A stretch of DNA of 59,734 nucleotides from a virus: the IMG/VR virus record IMGVR_UViG_3300008267_000087, positions 1 to 59,734 of that record. One strand, written 5' to 3'. The translations under genes and the position numbers were made by a program. The notes beneath the pieces were generated by a model that was given only the letters and a program-made list of their open reading frames with translations, was not told where the DNA came from and did no database searches. Positions within the stretch are counted from its first letter, which is position 1; every line of letters starts with the position of its first letter. This document shows, in pieces, positions 47,321 to 54,557 of this stretch.

Positions 47321-47536
47321 ATGCTCACAATGTGTAAAGCGCTATGTATAATGCTATTGGTTACCCTTATGACGTCCTGCAACCCATATATGCATCTCGG
47401 TGGAGCAGCCATGAGAAAATATAACCTATCTCAAAACAAATATACACCAAACAACCCATATATAAACTATAAGGAAACTAAACCCAAAAAGCATAGGGAA
47501 CATAGATTCTTATTTTGGCTATGGAGAAATATATAA
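47321..47536 (+). CDS. Small lipoprotein
   Basis: 71 aa (or 68 from the ATG at 47330). ALCIMLLVTLMTSCNPYMHL is a signal peptide with a lipobox, LMTSC, so the Cys should be lipidated after cleavage by signal peptidase II. The mature part is basic and polar (NNPYINYKETKPKKHREH). An outer-membrane lipoprotein such as an o-spanin, or a superinfection-exclusion factor, is plausible; no partner seen. Confidence 0.75.
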   Translation: MLTMCKALCIMLLVTLMTSCNPYMHLGGAAMRKYNLSQNKYTPNNPYINYKETKPKKHREHRFLFWLWRNI

Positions 47537-47537
47537 T

Positions 47538-47771
47538 ATGAAAAGCAATAAAGAGATATCAGAATATCTATATCCTTATACAAGGGTAAAAGGAAAGATG
47601 AATGGAAAGCTTGTAAGTATGGCTGAACTAAGGGGAACCTTCTTCGTTGAGGTAGATAATAGGGATTCATTCCCAATCCCTAAGCTAAAGGATAGAATAA
47701 CGAACTATCTAAGAAGGAATGGATTCTCCTATGTATGGAATAGTCCGACAGAAGGATTCTATCAGAGATAA
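47538..47771 (+). CDS. Hypothetical protein
   Basis: 77 aa: basic and aromatic, EISEYLYPYTRVKGKMNGK, ITNYLRRNGFSYVWNSPTEG. One nt after the lipoprotein gene. No family recognised. Last plus-strand gene of this block. Confidence 0.65.
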   Translation: MKSNKEISEYLYPYTRVKGKMNGKLVSMAELRGTFFVEVDNRDSFPIPKLKDRITNYLRRNGFSYVWNSPTEGFYQR

Positions 47772-47810
47772 CTTCCGACTTTGGCGCCTTTTCACTTCCG
47801 AGTTTGGCGC
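47771..47810. repeat. Direct 17-bp repeat
   Basis: ACTTCCGACTTTGGCGC (47771-47787) and ACTTCCGAGTTTGGCGC (47794-47810) differ at one base, with the unit spacing 23 bp. GC-rich for this genome. They sit between convergent genes, a usual place for terminators or protein sites. Confidence 0.7.
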
Positions 47811-47814
47811 ATGA

Positions 47815-47955
47815 TTAGGAATGTCCCATAATTAACTCTTGCTCCTCGTCGTCTAATACATAAGAACTCACTGAAGGTAATCCACTATAGTTGCATAGTG
47901 ATTCATCCCCTAATACTAATAATTCATCTTTGTCGAATTGGATATTGTTTTCCAT
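47815..47955 (-). CDS. Small acidic protein
   Basis: 46 aa: MENNIQFDKDELLVLGDESL, then SGLPSVSSYVLDDEEQELIM. Acidic, Leu-rich, no family. Its start is 5 nt after the stop of the gene at 47961. Confidence 0.6.
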   Translation of the reverse strand: MENNIQFDKDELLVLGDESLCNYSGLPSVSSYVLDDEEQELIMGHS

Positions 47956-47960
47956 AGGTA

Positions 47961-48269
47961 TTATTTAATGATGTTTAAATCTTTTAGTTTATTTTCTAAT
48001 TGGCTCATAGATACAAAGTTTAAATCGAATAAGCGAGTAATATAATCCTCTATATTAGTGCTATGATTTAATCCTGTTTTATTCAAGTCAAATAACTTAT
48101 GAGTATGTTGAGATAAAATTATATTATTAGTTTCGGGATGCCAAACCAACAAATCAATCCATCCTTCTTTATCTGAAGGTTTATTAAAGGTATAATCGCT
48201 ATTAGTTTCTTCGTCTTTTAGTTTGAATGTAAAGCCTAACTTTTCTATGTTCTTTTTTGTGATTTTCAT
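47961..48269 (-). CDS. Hypothetical protein
   Basis: 102 aa: MKITKKNIEKLGFTFKLKDE, a mixed domain, then a helical end (VSMSQLENKLKDLNIIK). I recall short proteins starting like this in Bacteroidota phages; no function. A -7 element (TATCTTTG, 48290-48297) precedes it. Confidence 0.7.
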   Translation of the reverse strand: MKITKKNIEKLGFTFKLKDEETNSDYTFNKPSDKEGWIDLLVWHPETNNIILSQHTHKLFDLNKTGLNHSTNIEDYITRLFDLNFVSMSQLENKLKDLNIIK

Positions 48270-48289
48270 AGGTATAATTGTTTAGGATA

Positions 48290-48297
48290 CAAAGATA
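48290..48297 (-). promoter_or_regulatory. Bacteroidota -7 element (TATCTTTG)
   Basis: Minus-strand TATCTTTG, followed by a 20-nt leader to the ATG at 48269. The -33 box is weak. Confidence 0.5.
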
Positions 48298-48322
48298 AGG
48301 AATAATTTAATATATTGATTGT

Positions 48323-48640
48323 ATGGGTAGAAAACAATTTCAGAAGATGGTTAAGGAATGGAAGGAATGTGGTCCTAAGGAGGTATTTGAAGGTGTAAGG
48401 GATAACTTCATCTTCGGTTTCTTGGGAGCAACCATTGTCGTATTCATCTCCACCCATACAGACGTCATGGTTTTGGTTGGGTATCTTTGTTACTACTTCT
48501 TTATGGGAAGGATTGTTAATCGCCCTAAGTATGTGACGGACTTGGGTAAGCTGATTGTGTTCCCGATACCCTCCGCACTCGGAGCTTTTACAGGGTATAA
48601 ATTGTCCCTGATATTACAGGGTTTTCTACAGCATGTTTAG
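48323..48640 (+). CDS. Membrane protein
   Basis: 105 aa: amphipathic basic start (GRKQFQKMVKEWKECG), then about three membrane segments (FIFGFLGATIVVFIST, VMVLVGYLCYYFFMG, FPIPSALGAFTGYKLSLIL). Lone plus-strand gene in the minus-strand arm, with its own terminator at 48656-48686. No family recognised. Confidence 0.7.
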   Translation: MGRKQFQKMVKEWKECGPKEVFEGVRDNFIFGFLGATIVVFISTHTDVMVLVGYLCYYFFMGRIVNRPKYVTDLGKLIVFPIPSALGAFTGYKLSLILQGFLQHV

Positions 48641-48655
48641 TACCCCATCCCTGAA

Positions 48656-48686
48656 GCGCCCCCGAAGGAGGCGCCTTAGTTTTTTT
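48656..48686 (+). terminator. Rho-independent terminator
   Basis: GCGCC (48656-48660) pairs with GGCGC (48670-48674), with an inner CC-GAA-GG extension, then a T-run to 48686. Ends the gene at 48323. Confidence 0.8.
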
Positions 48687-48993
48687 AGATAGCACATTTG
48701 GTATATTCTAACCATGCAATCTCGCAAGCGGTTTTCATAACATCATGGTAGTATCCTGTATGAGGCGCATTTCTTAATGATTCATTTAACCCCCATCGAA
48801 TAACCCATGAGCCACTATTTTCATGATCCCATCCGAATCTTTTAGCTAACTCTTTTTTCATCCATTGTGGAACTTTTTTGTCAGTTGGTTTACCGCCTAA
48901 CATGAAGAACTCTCTAAATACACTTATAGTATAAAGTGTTGGTTTTAAATCTTTACTGAATAACCCATGAGGTAATTTTTCTTTTTGTAACAT
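48685..48993 (-). CDS. Hypothetical protein
   Basis: 102 aa: MLQKEKLPHGLFSKDLKPTL, basic with Trp, e.g. WMKKELAKRFGWDHEN. No family recognised. Its upstream side is the large non-coding region. Confidence 0.7.
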   Translation of the reverse strand: MLQKEKLPHGLFSKDLKPTLYTISVFREFFMLGGKPTDKKVPQWMKKELAKRFGWDHENSGSWVIRWGLNESLRNAPHTGYYHDVMKTACEIAWLEYTKCAI

Positions 48994-49049
48994 AATATTA
49001 TGGTTTAGACACGAAGTTACGACTTATTTTTTACTAGAACAAAATAAAG

Positions 49050-49058
49050 TTATCCACA
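49050..49058 (+). promoter_or_regulatory. DnaA box (TTATCCACA)
   Basis: Perfect match to TTATNCACA. The window also encodes a DnaA domain-IV protein at 35020. Confidence 0.65.
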
Positions 49059-49094
49059 TAATTGGGGGACTAGTGATTGATTTTTTTAACCTGC

Positions 49095-49113
49095 AGCGAG
49101 GCGAAGCCGAGCG
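49095..49113 (+). repeat. GC-rich hairpin repeat, copy 1
   Basis: AGCGAGGCGAAGCCGAGCG; GGC-GAA-GCC can form a hairpin. Copy 2, with one base changed (GAA to GGA), lies exactly 400 bp downstream. Confidence 0.7.
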
Positions 49114-49494
49114 TATAATTAGTACAAAATTCCCACCTGCCTGTCATACAAATACACCCCTAATAAACTAGCGATTCTGATACTCCCAGCCCTACTTTAT
49201 TTGTACCTTTTTATCGTGGTATTATTTTGGGTAGAAATTCCCACTTACCACTGGTTTTTTTAGATAGCGTATATGATATCGCCATTTTGGGGATAAAGTG
49301 GGGAAAAGTGGGAGTTCGTGGGGATTGTCCCTCGCGTGAATCAAGGAGCATTCTCCGGAAATTTTATAAAGTTTATACTTGTATACAAAATATAAAGGTA
49401 TAATTGTAATACGCTCGCCCTCTACGAGGGCTCGCTTCATCCCTGAATATATGCGCCATGTCATACGCCACATGATGTCATACAATCGCCCCGA

Positions 49495-49513
49495 AGCGAG
49501 GCGGAGCCGAGCG
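49495..49513 (+). repeat. GC-rich hairpin repeat, copy 2
   Basis: AGCGAGGCGGAGCCGAGCG, one mismatch from copy 1 at 49095. Confidence 0.7.
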
Positions 49514-49578
49514 AACTCACCAAATAAAATCGTATAAAGATATCCACATTATATCCCCATATGTAATACACGGGGCGT

Positions 49579-49606
49579 CCCAGTAAAGTCATACAATTAC
49601 TGGGAT
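49579..49606. repeat. Inverted pair of ACTGGGAT boxes
   Basis: CCCAGTAAA (49579-49587) and TTACTGGGAT (49597-49606) face each other around a GTCATAC heptamer, so a dimeric protein could bind both. Confidence 0.65.
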
Positions 49607-49609
49607 GAA

Positions 49610-49626
49610 GCGGCGCATCGCGCCGC
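49610..49626. other. Perfect GC hairpin
   Basis: GCGGCGC and GCGCCGC pair across ATC (7-bp stem, 3-nt loop), 4 nt after an ACTGGGAT box. Confidence 0.55.
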
Positions 49627-49662
49627 GTAGTAAAGTATAATTGTAATACATGTATACAAAAA

Positions 49663-49696
49663 TTACTGGGATGGGGCGGGGTAAATTTACTGGGAT
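49663..49696. repeat. Two direct ACTGGGAT boxes
   Basis: TTACTGGGAT at 49663-49672 and TTTACTGGGAT at 49686-49696, separated by a G-rich spacer. Confidence 0.65.
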
Positions 49697-49733
49697 TGTC
49701 TTACGCGCCCCCTGTCGGTGGCGCTTCAGGTTC

Positions 49734-49778
49734 TGCCAGACAAATTTACTGGGATAGAAAATGGGATATTGTCTGGCA
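49734..49778. repeat. 10-bp inverted repeat enclosing an ACTGGGAT box
   Basis: TGCCAGACAA (49734-49743) and TTGTCTGGCA (49769-49778) are perfect complements around a 25-nt loop that holds TTTACTGGGAT (49745-49755). Confidence 0.7.
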
Positions 49779-49781
49779 AAT

Positions 49782-49807
49782 AAAAAACCCCCGTCTTACG
49801 ACGAGGG
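49782..49807 (-). terminator. GUAA-loop terminator (minus strand)
   Basis: On the minus strand CCCTCGTC, loop GTAA, GACGGGGG, then six T. Ends the gene at 49850. Same GUAA-loop type as 55270 and 59073. Confidence 0.85.
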
Positions 49808-49849
49808 CTTCTCCCACACTGAAAAGGTGGCTTCAGTATGGATTTAAAT

Positions 49850-50047
49850 TTAAGCTTGCTTTAACAATTGATTGCGGTAGCTGATAGCGTTTCTCTTAGA
49901 ACCGAAATTCTTAGATACACGGCTGCCATCTAAAGTCATACGCACGCGGTATGATGAACCATCATAATATACGTTTGTAGATACAGGCACATAAATTGTC
50001 TTAGGTGTGGTGCGACGAGCGGCTTTGTTAGTTGTTTTCTTTGTCAT
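49850..50047 (-). CDS. Small AP2/Arm-like DNA-binding-type protein
   Basis: 65 aa: basic, Thr-rich start (TKKTTNKAARRTTPKTIYVP), then STNVYYDGSSYRVRMTLDGS and a helix (SKRNAISYRNQLLKQA). The three-strand-plus-helix pattern resembles the AP2-like N-terminal arm of integrases. No catalytic domain. Could bind the repeats of the neighbouring non-coding region (inference). Confidence 0.65.
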   Translation of the reverse strand: MTKKTTNKAARRTTPKTIYVPVSTNVYYDGSSYRVRMTLDGSRVSKNFGSKRNAISYRNQLLKQA

Positions 50048-50181
50048 TTTACTGATTTTTAAGATGATTATTTATTTCTTTAATAAAATATATCATTTAA
50101 ATTCCGTAAAAAAAAATAGTGGGCAAATTATTTTGTAATGTCCCTGCCCGCGTAATACAACCTGCAGCCCCGCAGGGGCGC

Positions 50182-50400
50182 TTACTCCTGTCTTACATAG
50201 TCCGCCGTGGGTTCCCCGTCATCGTCAATGCTGTTCCAATACTTATCGAACTCAGCTTCGCTGCAGTAGCGGGTACCGTACTTCTCATACATATACCTGT
50301 GATAATACGGGAACATGTCATGCTTTGTTGTTATGTAACCAATGGTGAAGTCGAACCAAAAGCTGTAGGATTTAGCCAGGTCCTTGAGGATTTTATTCAT
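50182..50400 (-). CDS. Hypothetical acidic aromatic protein
   Basis: 72 aa: MNKILKDLAKSYSFWFDFTI, then YYHRYMYEKYGTRYCSEAEF and an acidic C-terminus (WNSIDDDGEPTADYV). GC-richer than the left arm. No family recognised. Confidence 0.65.
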   Translation of the reverse strand: MNKILKDLAKSYSFWFDFTIGYITTKHDMFPYYHRYMYEKYGTRYCSEAEFDKYWNSIDDDGEPTADYVRQE

Positions 50401-50406
50401 ATGGGA

Positions 50407-50622
50407 TTAATTTTCTTGTGTATACTCTAAGTTGAAGTCGTCATACAACTGGTGAAGGACTTTTTCCTCCCCGCGCATTTCATGACACTTGTTGTAGAGA
50501 TTCTTACGTTCGTCTTGAGTGACGGACATGCCAAGGTCTATCAGGTTTTCAAACTCCTGTACCTTAGCTGACAGGTTCTCGAGTCTCTCAAGAACCCATC
50601 TCCTTAGGTTTTCTTTATCCAT
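50407..50622 (-). CDS. Hypothetical helical protein
   Basis: 71 aa, almost entirely coiled helix: LRRWVLERLENLSAKVQEFE, ERKNLYNKCHEMRGEEKVL. Six nt before the next gene. No family recognised. Confidence 0.65.
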   Translation of the reverse strand: MDKENLRRWVLERLENLSAKVQEFENLIDLGMSVTQDERKNLYNKCHEMRGEEKVLHQLYDDFNLEYTQEN

Positions 50623-50636
50623 CTATATAAGGGGAT

Positions 50637-50846
50637 TTACTTTCTCTTGTCAATAATATCGTTCCATAGGCTGTAGTGCCCACGAATGGAGGTTGTCTCC
50701 TTTACGGCAGCATCCAATGTTAACCCTGTTTTATATGAACGGTAGTTGGTACCATCCATTGAAACCTGGACTTCATGCTTACCTGCCTCAGATAATTGAA
50801 TTCTTGTCTTTACCGCAGCTTTAGCGGTACTGATTCTCTTTCTCAT
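50637..50846 (-). CDS. Small basic protein resembling the 49850 type
   Basis: 69 aa: basic start (RKRISTAKAAVKTRIQLSEA), then KHEVQVSMDGTNYRSYKTGL and a helix, broadly like 49850 (basic arm, three strands, helix). Possibly DNA binding. The two may be paralogues, but identity by eye is low. Confidence 0.6.
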   Translation of the reverse strand: MRKRISTAKAAVKTRIQLSEAGKHEVQVSMDGTNYRSYKTGLTLDAAVKETTSIRGHYSLWNDIIDKRK

Positions 50847-50948
50847 ATTTGTTTTTTATAGTTACTAATCAGAAGCATCAGATGCCCCCATTGTATTACG
50901 AAGCCCAAAGATAGGGGAATACGCGTTGTATTACGCATTGGCGTTTAA

Positions 50949-51059
50949 TTAATCCTCCTTCTTAAGGTTCTCAATGAACTCACAAATGTTACAGGTTCCG
51001 TCGGATTCGAGCTTAGCTCCGCATTCCCTGCAGCAATCGCTTTTGTTATCTTCGTCCAT
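50949..51059 (-). CDS. Small zinc-ribbon protein
   Basis: 36 aa: MDEDNKSDCCRECGAKLESD, then GTCNICEFIENLKKED. Two CxxC-type pairs suit one structural zinc. The ATG abuts a GTAATAC heptamer (51061). Confidence 0.65.
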   Translation of the reverse strand: MDEDNKSDCCRECGAKLESDGTCNICEFIENLKKED

Positions 51060-51092
51060 TGTAATACGCATTTAAGTTTAAAGGTATACAAA

Positions 51093-51590
51093 CTATTTGT
51101 TCCTACCAAATTTATTTTTTACCTCCTGCATCAGGCGTTCGTTCTCCGCGATTTCGAAATCCATTGCATCCTGAAGCTTAATGGTTGCATCCTGTTGGAA
51201 TATCTTGTTCTTGGCGATATCCTTCAAGGTTTTCCCGTACATGTCAGAAAATCCAACCAGTACCCTGATATCCTTGGTGGAGGTATTGGTTCTATAGAAG
51301 CTCACGCGGGCGTAGATATACTCCCTTAAGATGCTAAGCTTGATGTCCTTAGGGTTCAGATTCTCACGTACGCGCTTCTGCAGGATTAGCTGCTCCAAAT
51401 CCGCCAACACTCTATACTGATCCTTCTGAGCGTCGATTAGTTTCTTATAGTCAGCTGTAATAGCTTTTAAAGACTTGGACGACTTCAGGTTCTTCCCGCT
51501 GTTGATAAACTCATCATACTTACTAATACGACTTGCACTTCCCACGATGTCGACGAATACTCCGCCGATAGTTTTGTTCACTCTTCCCAT
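51093..51590 (-). CDS. Hypothetical helical protein
   Basis: 165 aa: GRVNKTIGGVFVDIVGSASR then long charged helices (DYKKLIDAQKDQYRVLADLE; QDAMDFEIAENERLMQEV). No domain recognised. Nine nt from the next gene, so same operon as 51600 and 51781. Confidence 0.7.
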   Translation of the reverse strand: MGRVNKTIGGVFVDIVGSASRISKYDEFINSGKNLKSSKSLKAITADYKKLIDAQKDQYRVLADLEQLILQKRVRENLNPKDIKLSILREYIYARVSFYRTNTSTKDIRVLVGFSDMYGKTLKDIAKNKIFQQDATIKLQDAMDFEIAENERLMQEVKNKFGRNK

Positions 51591-51599
51591 TGTTTTATT

Positions 51600-51794
51600 T
51601 TAAAATTTAAATTGAAATTTAGCTTTACTCATATCAAAATGATGTCTCTCTGGTTTTGGGATGTGCTTGGGCAGCCTGCTGCCAATCTTCATCTCTCTGA
51701 ACCAATTAATGAATTCCTGTTTCGAGAATGTCTCACCTCTCTCGATTTCGATTTCTATAAGCCTCTCTGGCTTAATGTTGTTAAATTGCTGCAT
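51600..51794 (-). CDS. Hypothetical small protein
   Basis: 64 aa: acidic helix (RLIEIEIERGETFSKQEFIN) and a basic His/Lys-rich end (PKHIPKPERHHFDMSKAKFQ). Ends FQFKF, a loose echo of the tag at the C-terminus but not convincing. Overlaps the next gene by 14 nt. Confidence 0.62.
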   Translation of the reverse strand: MQQFNNIKPERLIEIEIERGETFSKQEFINWFREMKIGSRLPKHIPKPERHHFDMSKAKFQFKF

Positions 51795-52509
51795 CTTGTT
51801 TTATTTGGTTATATAATTCTTCCACATCCATAACAACTTCTTCGTTGATGAAGGGAATGATTTCCTCTATGAATTGTATTGCTCCTGCATCAGGATTCCG
51901 ATCTACATATGTTTCAATGGTAGACTCCAGACGACTCCAAAACATTTCCCTGTCCAACTTGTATTGTCCTCTGAGATAGTCATCACTCGCCCCTACTGAT
52001 CCGTCGTAACGTTCCTCTTCTATCATCTCACCATTATCGTACTCAACCCTGCCCACGATGGCGTTACCTGGTTCATCGTAATGTATGGACACACCTACAC
52101 CATATTTCTTGGACAGCATCTTGCAGAACTTGTCGCAGGGACCCCACGCCGTCATCGGAGCTATAATAATCTCCTGCTCTGTAATACTGTGGATGTTGGC
52201 TTGCTCAATACTATAATCCCATTTGGTACCGTAGAACGAACTCTGCGGGTGCAGCAGGTAATCGTGTTCATCAACTATCCTGTCATATTCCTCGTCACGA
52301 GGACACAGGGAATTCATAACTAAGTTATCAGGATATGGGTAGTCACGTAATACATCATCCAACGTGGAGGTTCCACTGGCGAGGATATCCTTCCTGACTA
52401 TATTCACCTCCTGTATTACACGTTCAGACTCGGTGAAGTACTTGTATATAGGAGCCATATTTTCCTTCTCGCCATATATAATAATATAATTGTCACACCA
52501 ATTTGGCAT
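51781..52509 (-). CDS. YubB ferredoxin-like-domain protein
   Basis: 242 aa from the ATG at 52509 (MPNWCDNYIIIYGEKE); upstream in-frame residues do not fit the family. MPNWC, SSFYGTKWDYS and APMTAWGPC are the signatures of the DUF1281/YubB-type family found on plasmids and phages, of unknown function. The C-terminal extension is acidic (NEEVVMDVEELYNQI). Driven by a consensus promoter at 52530-52561. Confidence 0.88.
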   Translation of the reverse strand: MPNWCDNYIIIYGEKENMAPIYKYFTESERVIQEVNIVRKDILASGTSTLDDVLRDYPYPDNLVMNSLCPRDEEYDRIVDEHDYLLHPQSSFYGTKWDYSIEQANIHSITEQEIIIAPMTAWGPCDKFCKMLSKKYGVGVSIHYDEPGNAIVGRVEYDNGEMIEEERYDGSVGASDDYLRGQYKLDREMFWSRLESTIETYVDRNPDAGAIQFIEEIIPFINEEVVMDVEELYNQIKQDAAI

Positions 52510-52529
52510 AGCTGTAAGTTTTAAAGATA

Positions 52530-52561
52530 CAAAGATAAGGGGAATATTATTATATTCCAAA
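52530..52561 (-). promoter_or_regulatory. Consensus Bacteroidota promoter within an inverted repeat
   Basis: Minus-strand TTTG (52558-52561), 20 nt, TATCTTTG (52530-52537). The imperfect inverted repeat GGGGAATATTATT / AAATAATATCCCC (about 52539-52571) overlaps it and could be an operator or the terminator of the upstream gene. Confidence 0.8.
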
Positions 52562-52582
52562 TAATATCCCCTTTATATTTTT

Positions 52583-53128
52583 TTACCAAGAAGCTCGGTA
52601 ATAGAAATCACCACCTGGTTCTGATAATAAATTCTCTACCAGCTCCAATGTTTTTCCTACCTGTTCTAAATAATAATCACCATATTCAGTTCCACCAAAG
52701 AAGAACCCACTCGCTGATGGAAATAACTCATCCGCAACGGATGTATCAGAAAAGACTTGAATGTCTTCCATAATGTCACCATTTGCACCCCAACCAGCTT
52801 TAACCGAAATTGTTTTCTTTGGTGATGATAGTAAAGAAAGTTGAACCTTATGAAGAACTTCTAATAGCTCTTCCATTTTAGCCTCTGATACATATACATC
52901 TTTACAGTCATCCACGCCTTCTGCACATTCATTAACGAACCAATTATGAAGAGCGTTGAACTTTCGCCAGTAGCCAACCTGTTCTGTGACATAACAAATC
53001 AGTTTCGGATTAATCGCTTTATAAGCTTTTCCGCCACGCTTAACCGTTACTTTAAATTGATCTTCAGGCTTATTATGCTTCCATTGTTGAACATAAGTTT
53101 TCTTATACAAATACATATCTAATCCCAT
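52583..53128 (-). CDS. Conserved phage protein, MGLDMYL type
   Basis: 181 aa: MGLDMYLYKKTYVQQW at the start, KLICYVTEQVGYWRKFNALH and a Gly/Tyr-rich end (SASGFFFGGTEYGDYYLEQV). I recall this family widely in phages and bacteria with no assigned function. Shares an operon with the gene at 53150. Confidence 0.85.
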   Translation of the reverse strand: MGLDMYLYKKTYVQQWKHNKPEDQFKVTVKRGGKAYKAINPKLICYVTEQVGYWRKFNALHNWFVNECAEGVDDCKDVYVSEAKMEELLEVLHKVQLSLLSSPKKTISVKAGWGANGDIMEDIQVFSDTSVADELFPSASGFFFGGTEYGDYYLEQVGKTLELVENLLSEPGGDFYYRASW

Positions 53129-53149
53129 AAAAAATAGATTTAATTTTGA

Positions 53150-53650
53150 TTATTGAAATACGACTTTACCTAATGAAAGTTTAACGACATTGTCTGTGAT
53201 GATAATCTTACCAATATCCTCTCTATCTTCACCCTGCCATTCAACTTCACCGCTTAATTTATATCCCCACGGTGCAAAAAAGTTTGTGATGTAATACTGT
53301 ATCCACTCCACATAATTGTAGAACTTCTCCGAACCATCCCATATGATGGTATCGTTATTCTCCACATTCCATTGACACCATAAACCAGGTTGAGTACTTG
53401 GAGCGTGATTGTAATTGGTGATGCTGTCATCGCCGTCCTGTCCTGCGAAACCTGCACCGCCGACAAAGAATTCACCTTCGACACCGTACTCGCCGTTTAA
53501 ACCGTGTTCACCATTAAACATCTCTTTTAATTTTTCCACATCGCGTTTCATCCTGCGAGTGTCTGCGAATTTGTTTACATAAATCGCTTGTTCATCCGTA
53601 AGTGGTTTGTCTAATTTGAACGAACCACTGAAATCTGTTGAATAGCCCAT
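53150..53650 (-). CDS. Conserved phage protein, MGYSTDF type
   Basis: 166 aa: MGYSTDFSGSFKLDKPLTDE, DTRRMKRDVEKL, then an acidic Gly-rich region and CQWNVENNDTIIWDGSEKFY. Remembered as a conserved phage and host family of unknown function. First gene of its operon, behind a -7 element and upstream boxes. Confidence 0.85.
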   Translation of the reverse strand: MGYSTDFSGSFKLDKPLTDEQAIYVNKFADTRRMKRDVEKLKEMFNGEHGLNGEYGVEGEFFVGGAGFAGQDGDDSITNYNHAPSTQPGLWCQWNVENNDTIIWDGSEKFYNYVEWIQYYITNFFAPWGYKLSGEVEWQGEDREDIGKIIITDNVVKLSLGKVVFQ

Positions 53651-53683
53651 TTTTTTAAAATTTAATTGTTAAAGAATAGAAAG

Positions 53684-53691
53684 CAAATATA
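53684..53691 (-). promoter_or_regulatory. Bacteroidota -7 element (TATATTTG)
   Basis: Minus-strand TATATTTG upstream of 53650. The nearest TTTG is about 31 nt away, so the -33 part is atypical. The ACTGGGAT box at 53745-53754 lies further upstream. Confidence 0.55.
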
Positions 53692-53744
53692 CAACTTATA
53701 TCATTACAATAATCATATCAGCCAAATATTTTTTTATTTTTTTA

Positions 53745-53847
53745 TTACTGGGATGAATTGCCACAGGGAATAAAACTTACTGGGATGTGCAGCTCCCTGT
53801 AATACACCCAGTAAACTTCCTGAATTATGCACAATTATTACTGGGAT
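53745..53847. repeat. Cluster of ACTGGGAT boxes
   Basis: Direct boxes at 53745-53754, 53777-53786 and 53838-53847 and an inverted CCCAGTAAA at 53807-53815, which follows GTAATAC. Sits between a terminator (53861-53883) and the promoter of 53650. Confidence 0.7.
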
Positions 53848-53860
53848 GGCGGCGGGAAAA

Positions 53861-53883
53861 TAAAACAGGAACATTGCTGTTCC
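53861..53883 (-). terminator. Rho-independent terminator (minus strand)
   Basis: On the minus strand GGAACA, loop GCAA, TGTTCC, then TTTTATTTT-type tract. Ends the operon 55124-53891. Confidence 0.75.
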
Positions 53884-53890
53884 CGTCCTA

Positions 53891-54112
53891 TTAATCAAAA
53901 ACTACTATCGCACCCTCACGGATAATTCTTTGTTCACGCTGTTCTGCTGTGGTAAACCACTCAACTTCATAGATATCACCTTCACCCTCGAAGTCCATAT
54001 AGTTTAATCCATATATTAAACCTTCGTTGTTATCGTCATCAGGATACTTACAGTCCTGTTTAACTGTTTCCCACATAACGCGTTCCACATAAACTCTACT
54101 TTGCTGTTTCAT
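53891..54112 (-). CDS. Hypothetical acidic protein
   Basis: 73 aa: basic start (KQQSRVYVERVMWETVKQD), then acidic (CKYPDDDNNEGLIYG, FEGEGDIYEVEWFTTAEQRE). Overlaps the previous gene by 17 nt. No family. Last gene of a four-gene operon. Confidence 0.68.
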   Translation of the reverse strand: MKQQSRVYVERVMWETVKQDCKYPDDDNNEGLIYGLNYMDFEGEGDIYEVEWFTTAEQREQRIIREGAIVVFD

Positions 54113-54332
54113 TTTCAGGATATAATTTAGCGTACTTAATATATTCGTAGATGTCCATCAGGGTATCCAAGCTCAAAGTATTCTCTGTGAATTCTTCTAC
54201 AGTTGAGTCCTCCGTATCGACAGCACTCACCATTAACAAACCTCCGTCGTAGAACTTCATCTTACCGATTGCTACCAGTTCAGCCATAATATCCTTACGG
54301 ATCTGTCTTAGGATTTCGTTATAATCTTTCAT
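54096..54332 (-). CDS. Hypothetical protein
   Basis: 78 aa: MKDYNEILRQIRKDIMAELV, small beta part, helical acidic end (LDTLMDIYEYIKYAKLY). Shares one base with the previous stop. No family recognised. Confidence 0.68.
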   Translation of the reverse strand: MKDYNEILRQIRKDIMAELVAIGKMKFYDGGLLMVSAVDTEDSTVEEFTENTLSLDTLMDIYEYIKYAKLYPENETAK

Positions 54333-54553
54333 TACTGATTTGTTGAGGTTGCAAAATATAAAACAGTTGCGGACTCGCTGTCATACGGAATGCTTAATTG
54401 CTCACATATATCCTCCCATACAGTGTTATTTTCGAAGTCCTCTGGAAACAGATTTAAATAAGCACCCTGCGGATTAATATTCTTCCATTTTAAATCCTGC
54501 AACTGCTTCACCTGCGTATCGTTTATAAACTTCTTTGTTGGTATCTGTGTCAT
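54332..54553 (-). CDS. Hypothetical protein
   Basis: 73 aa: TQIPTKKFINDTQVKQLQDL, then an acidic mixed end (DICEQLSIPYDSESATVLYF). Same operon as 54558, 4 nt gap. No family recognised. Confidence 0.68.
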   Translation of the reverse strand: MTQIPTKKFINDTQVKQLQDLKWKNINPQGAYLNLFPEDFENNTVWEDICEQLSIPYDSESATVLYFATSTNQ

Positions 54554-54557
54554 AGTA

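Larger units (their letters stand above)
48994..49849. other. Non-coding region, candidate replication origin or control region
   Basis: About 850 nt without a credible gene. It holds a perfect DnaA box (49050-49058), a near box (GATATCCACA at about 49540), two copies of a 19-bp GC-rich hairpin repeat 400 bp apart, a perfect 7-bp GC hairpin, four direct and one inverted ACTGGGAT box, a 10-bp inverted repeat around one of these, and a dense set of GTMATAC heptamers. Coding frames at 49222-49485 and 49696-49884 look spurious. Confidence 0.6.

Noticed and set aside
49222-49485. 87-aa minus-strand frame in the non-coding region
   Set aside because: Crosses repeats and GTMATAC heptamers, odd composition, no promoter or overlap with neighbours; treated as non-coding.
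49696-49884. 62-aa plus-strand frame over the terminator
   Set aside because: Runs through an inverted repeat, a terminator hairpin and the end of a minus-strand gene.
51600-51794. C-terminal KFQFKF as a C-terminal tag
   Set aside because: No membrane anchor, different order of residues, and outside the tagged set.
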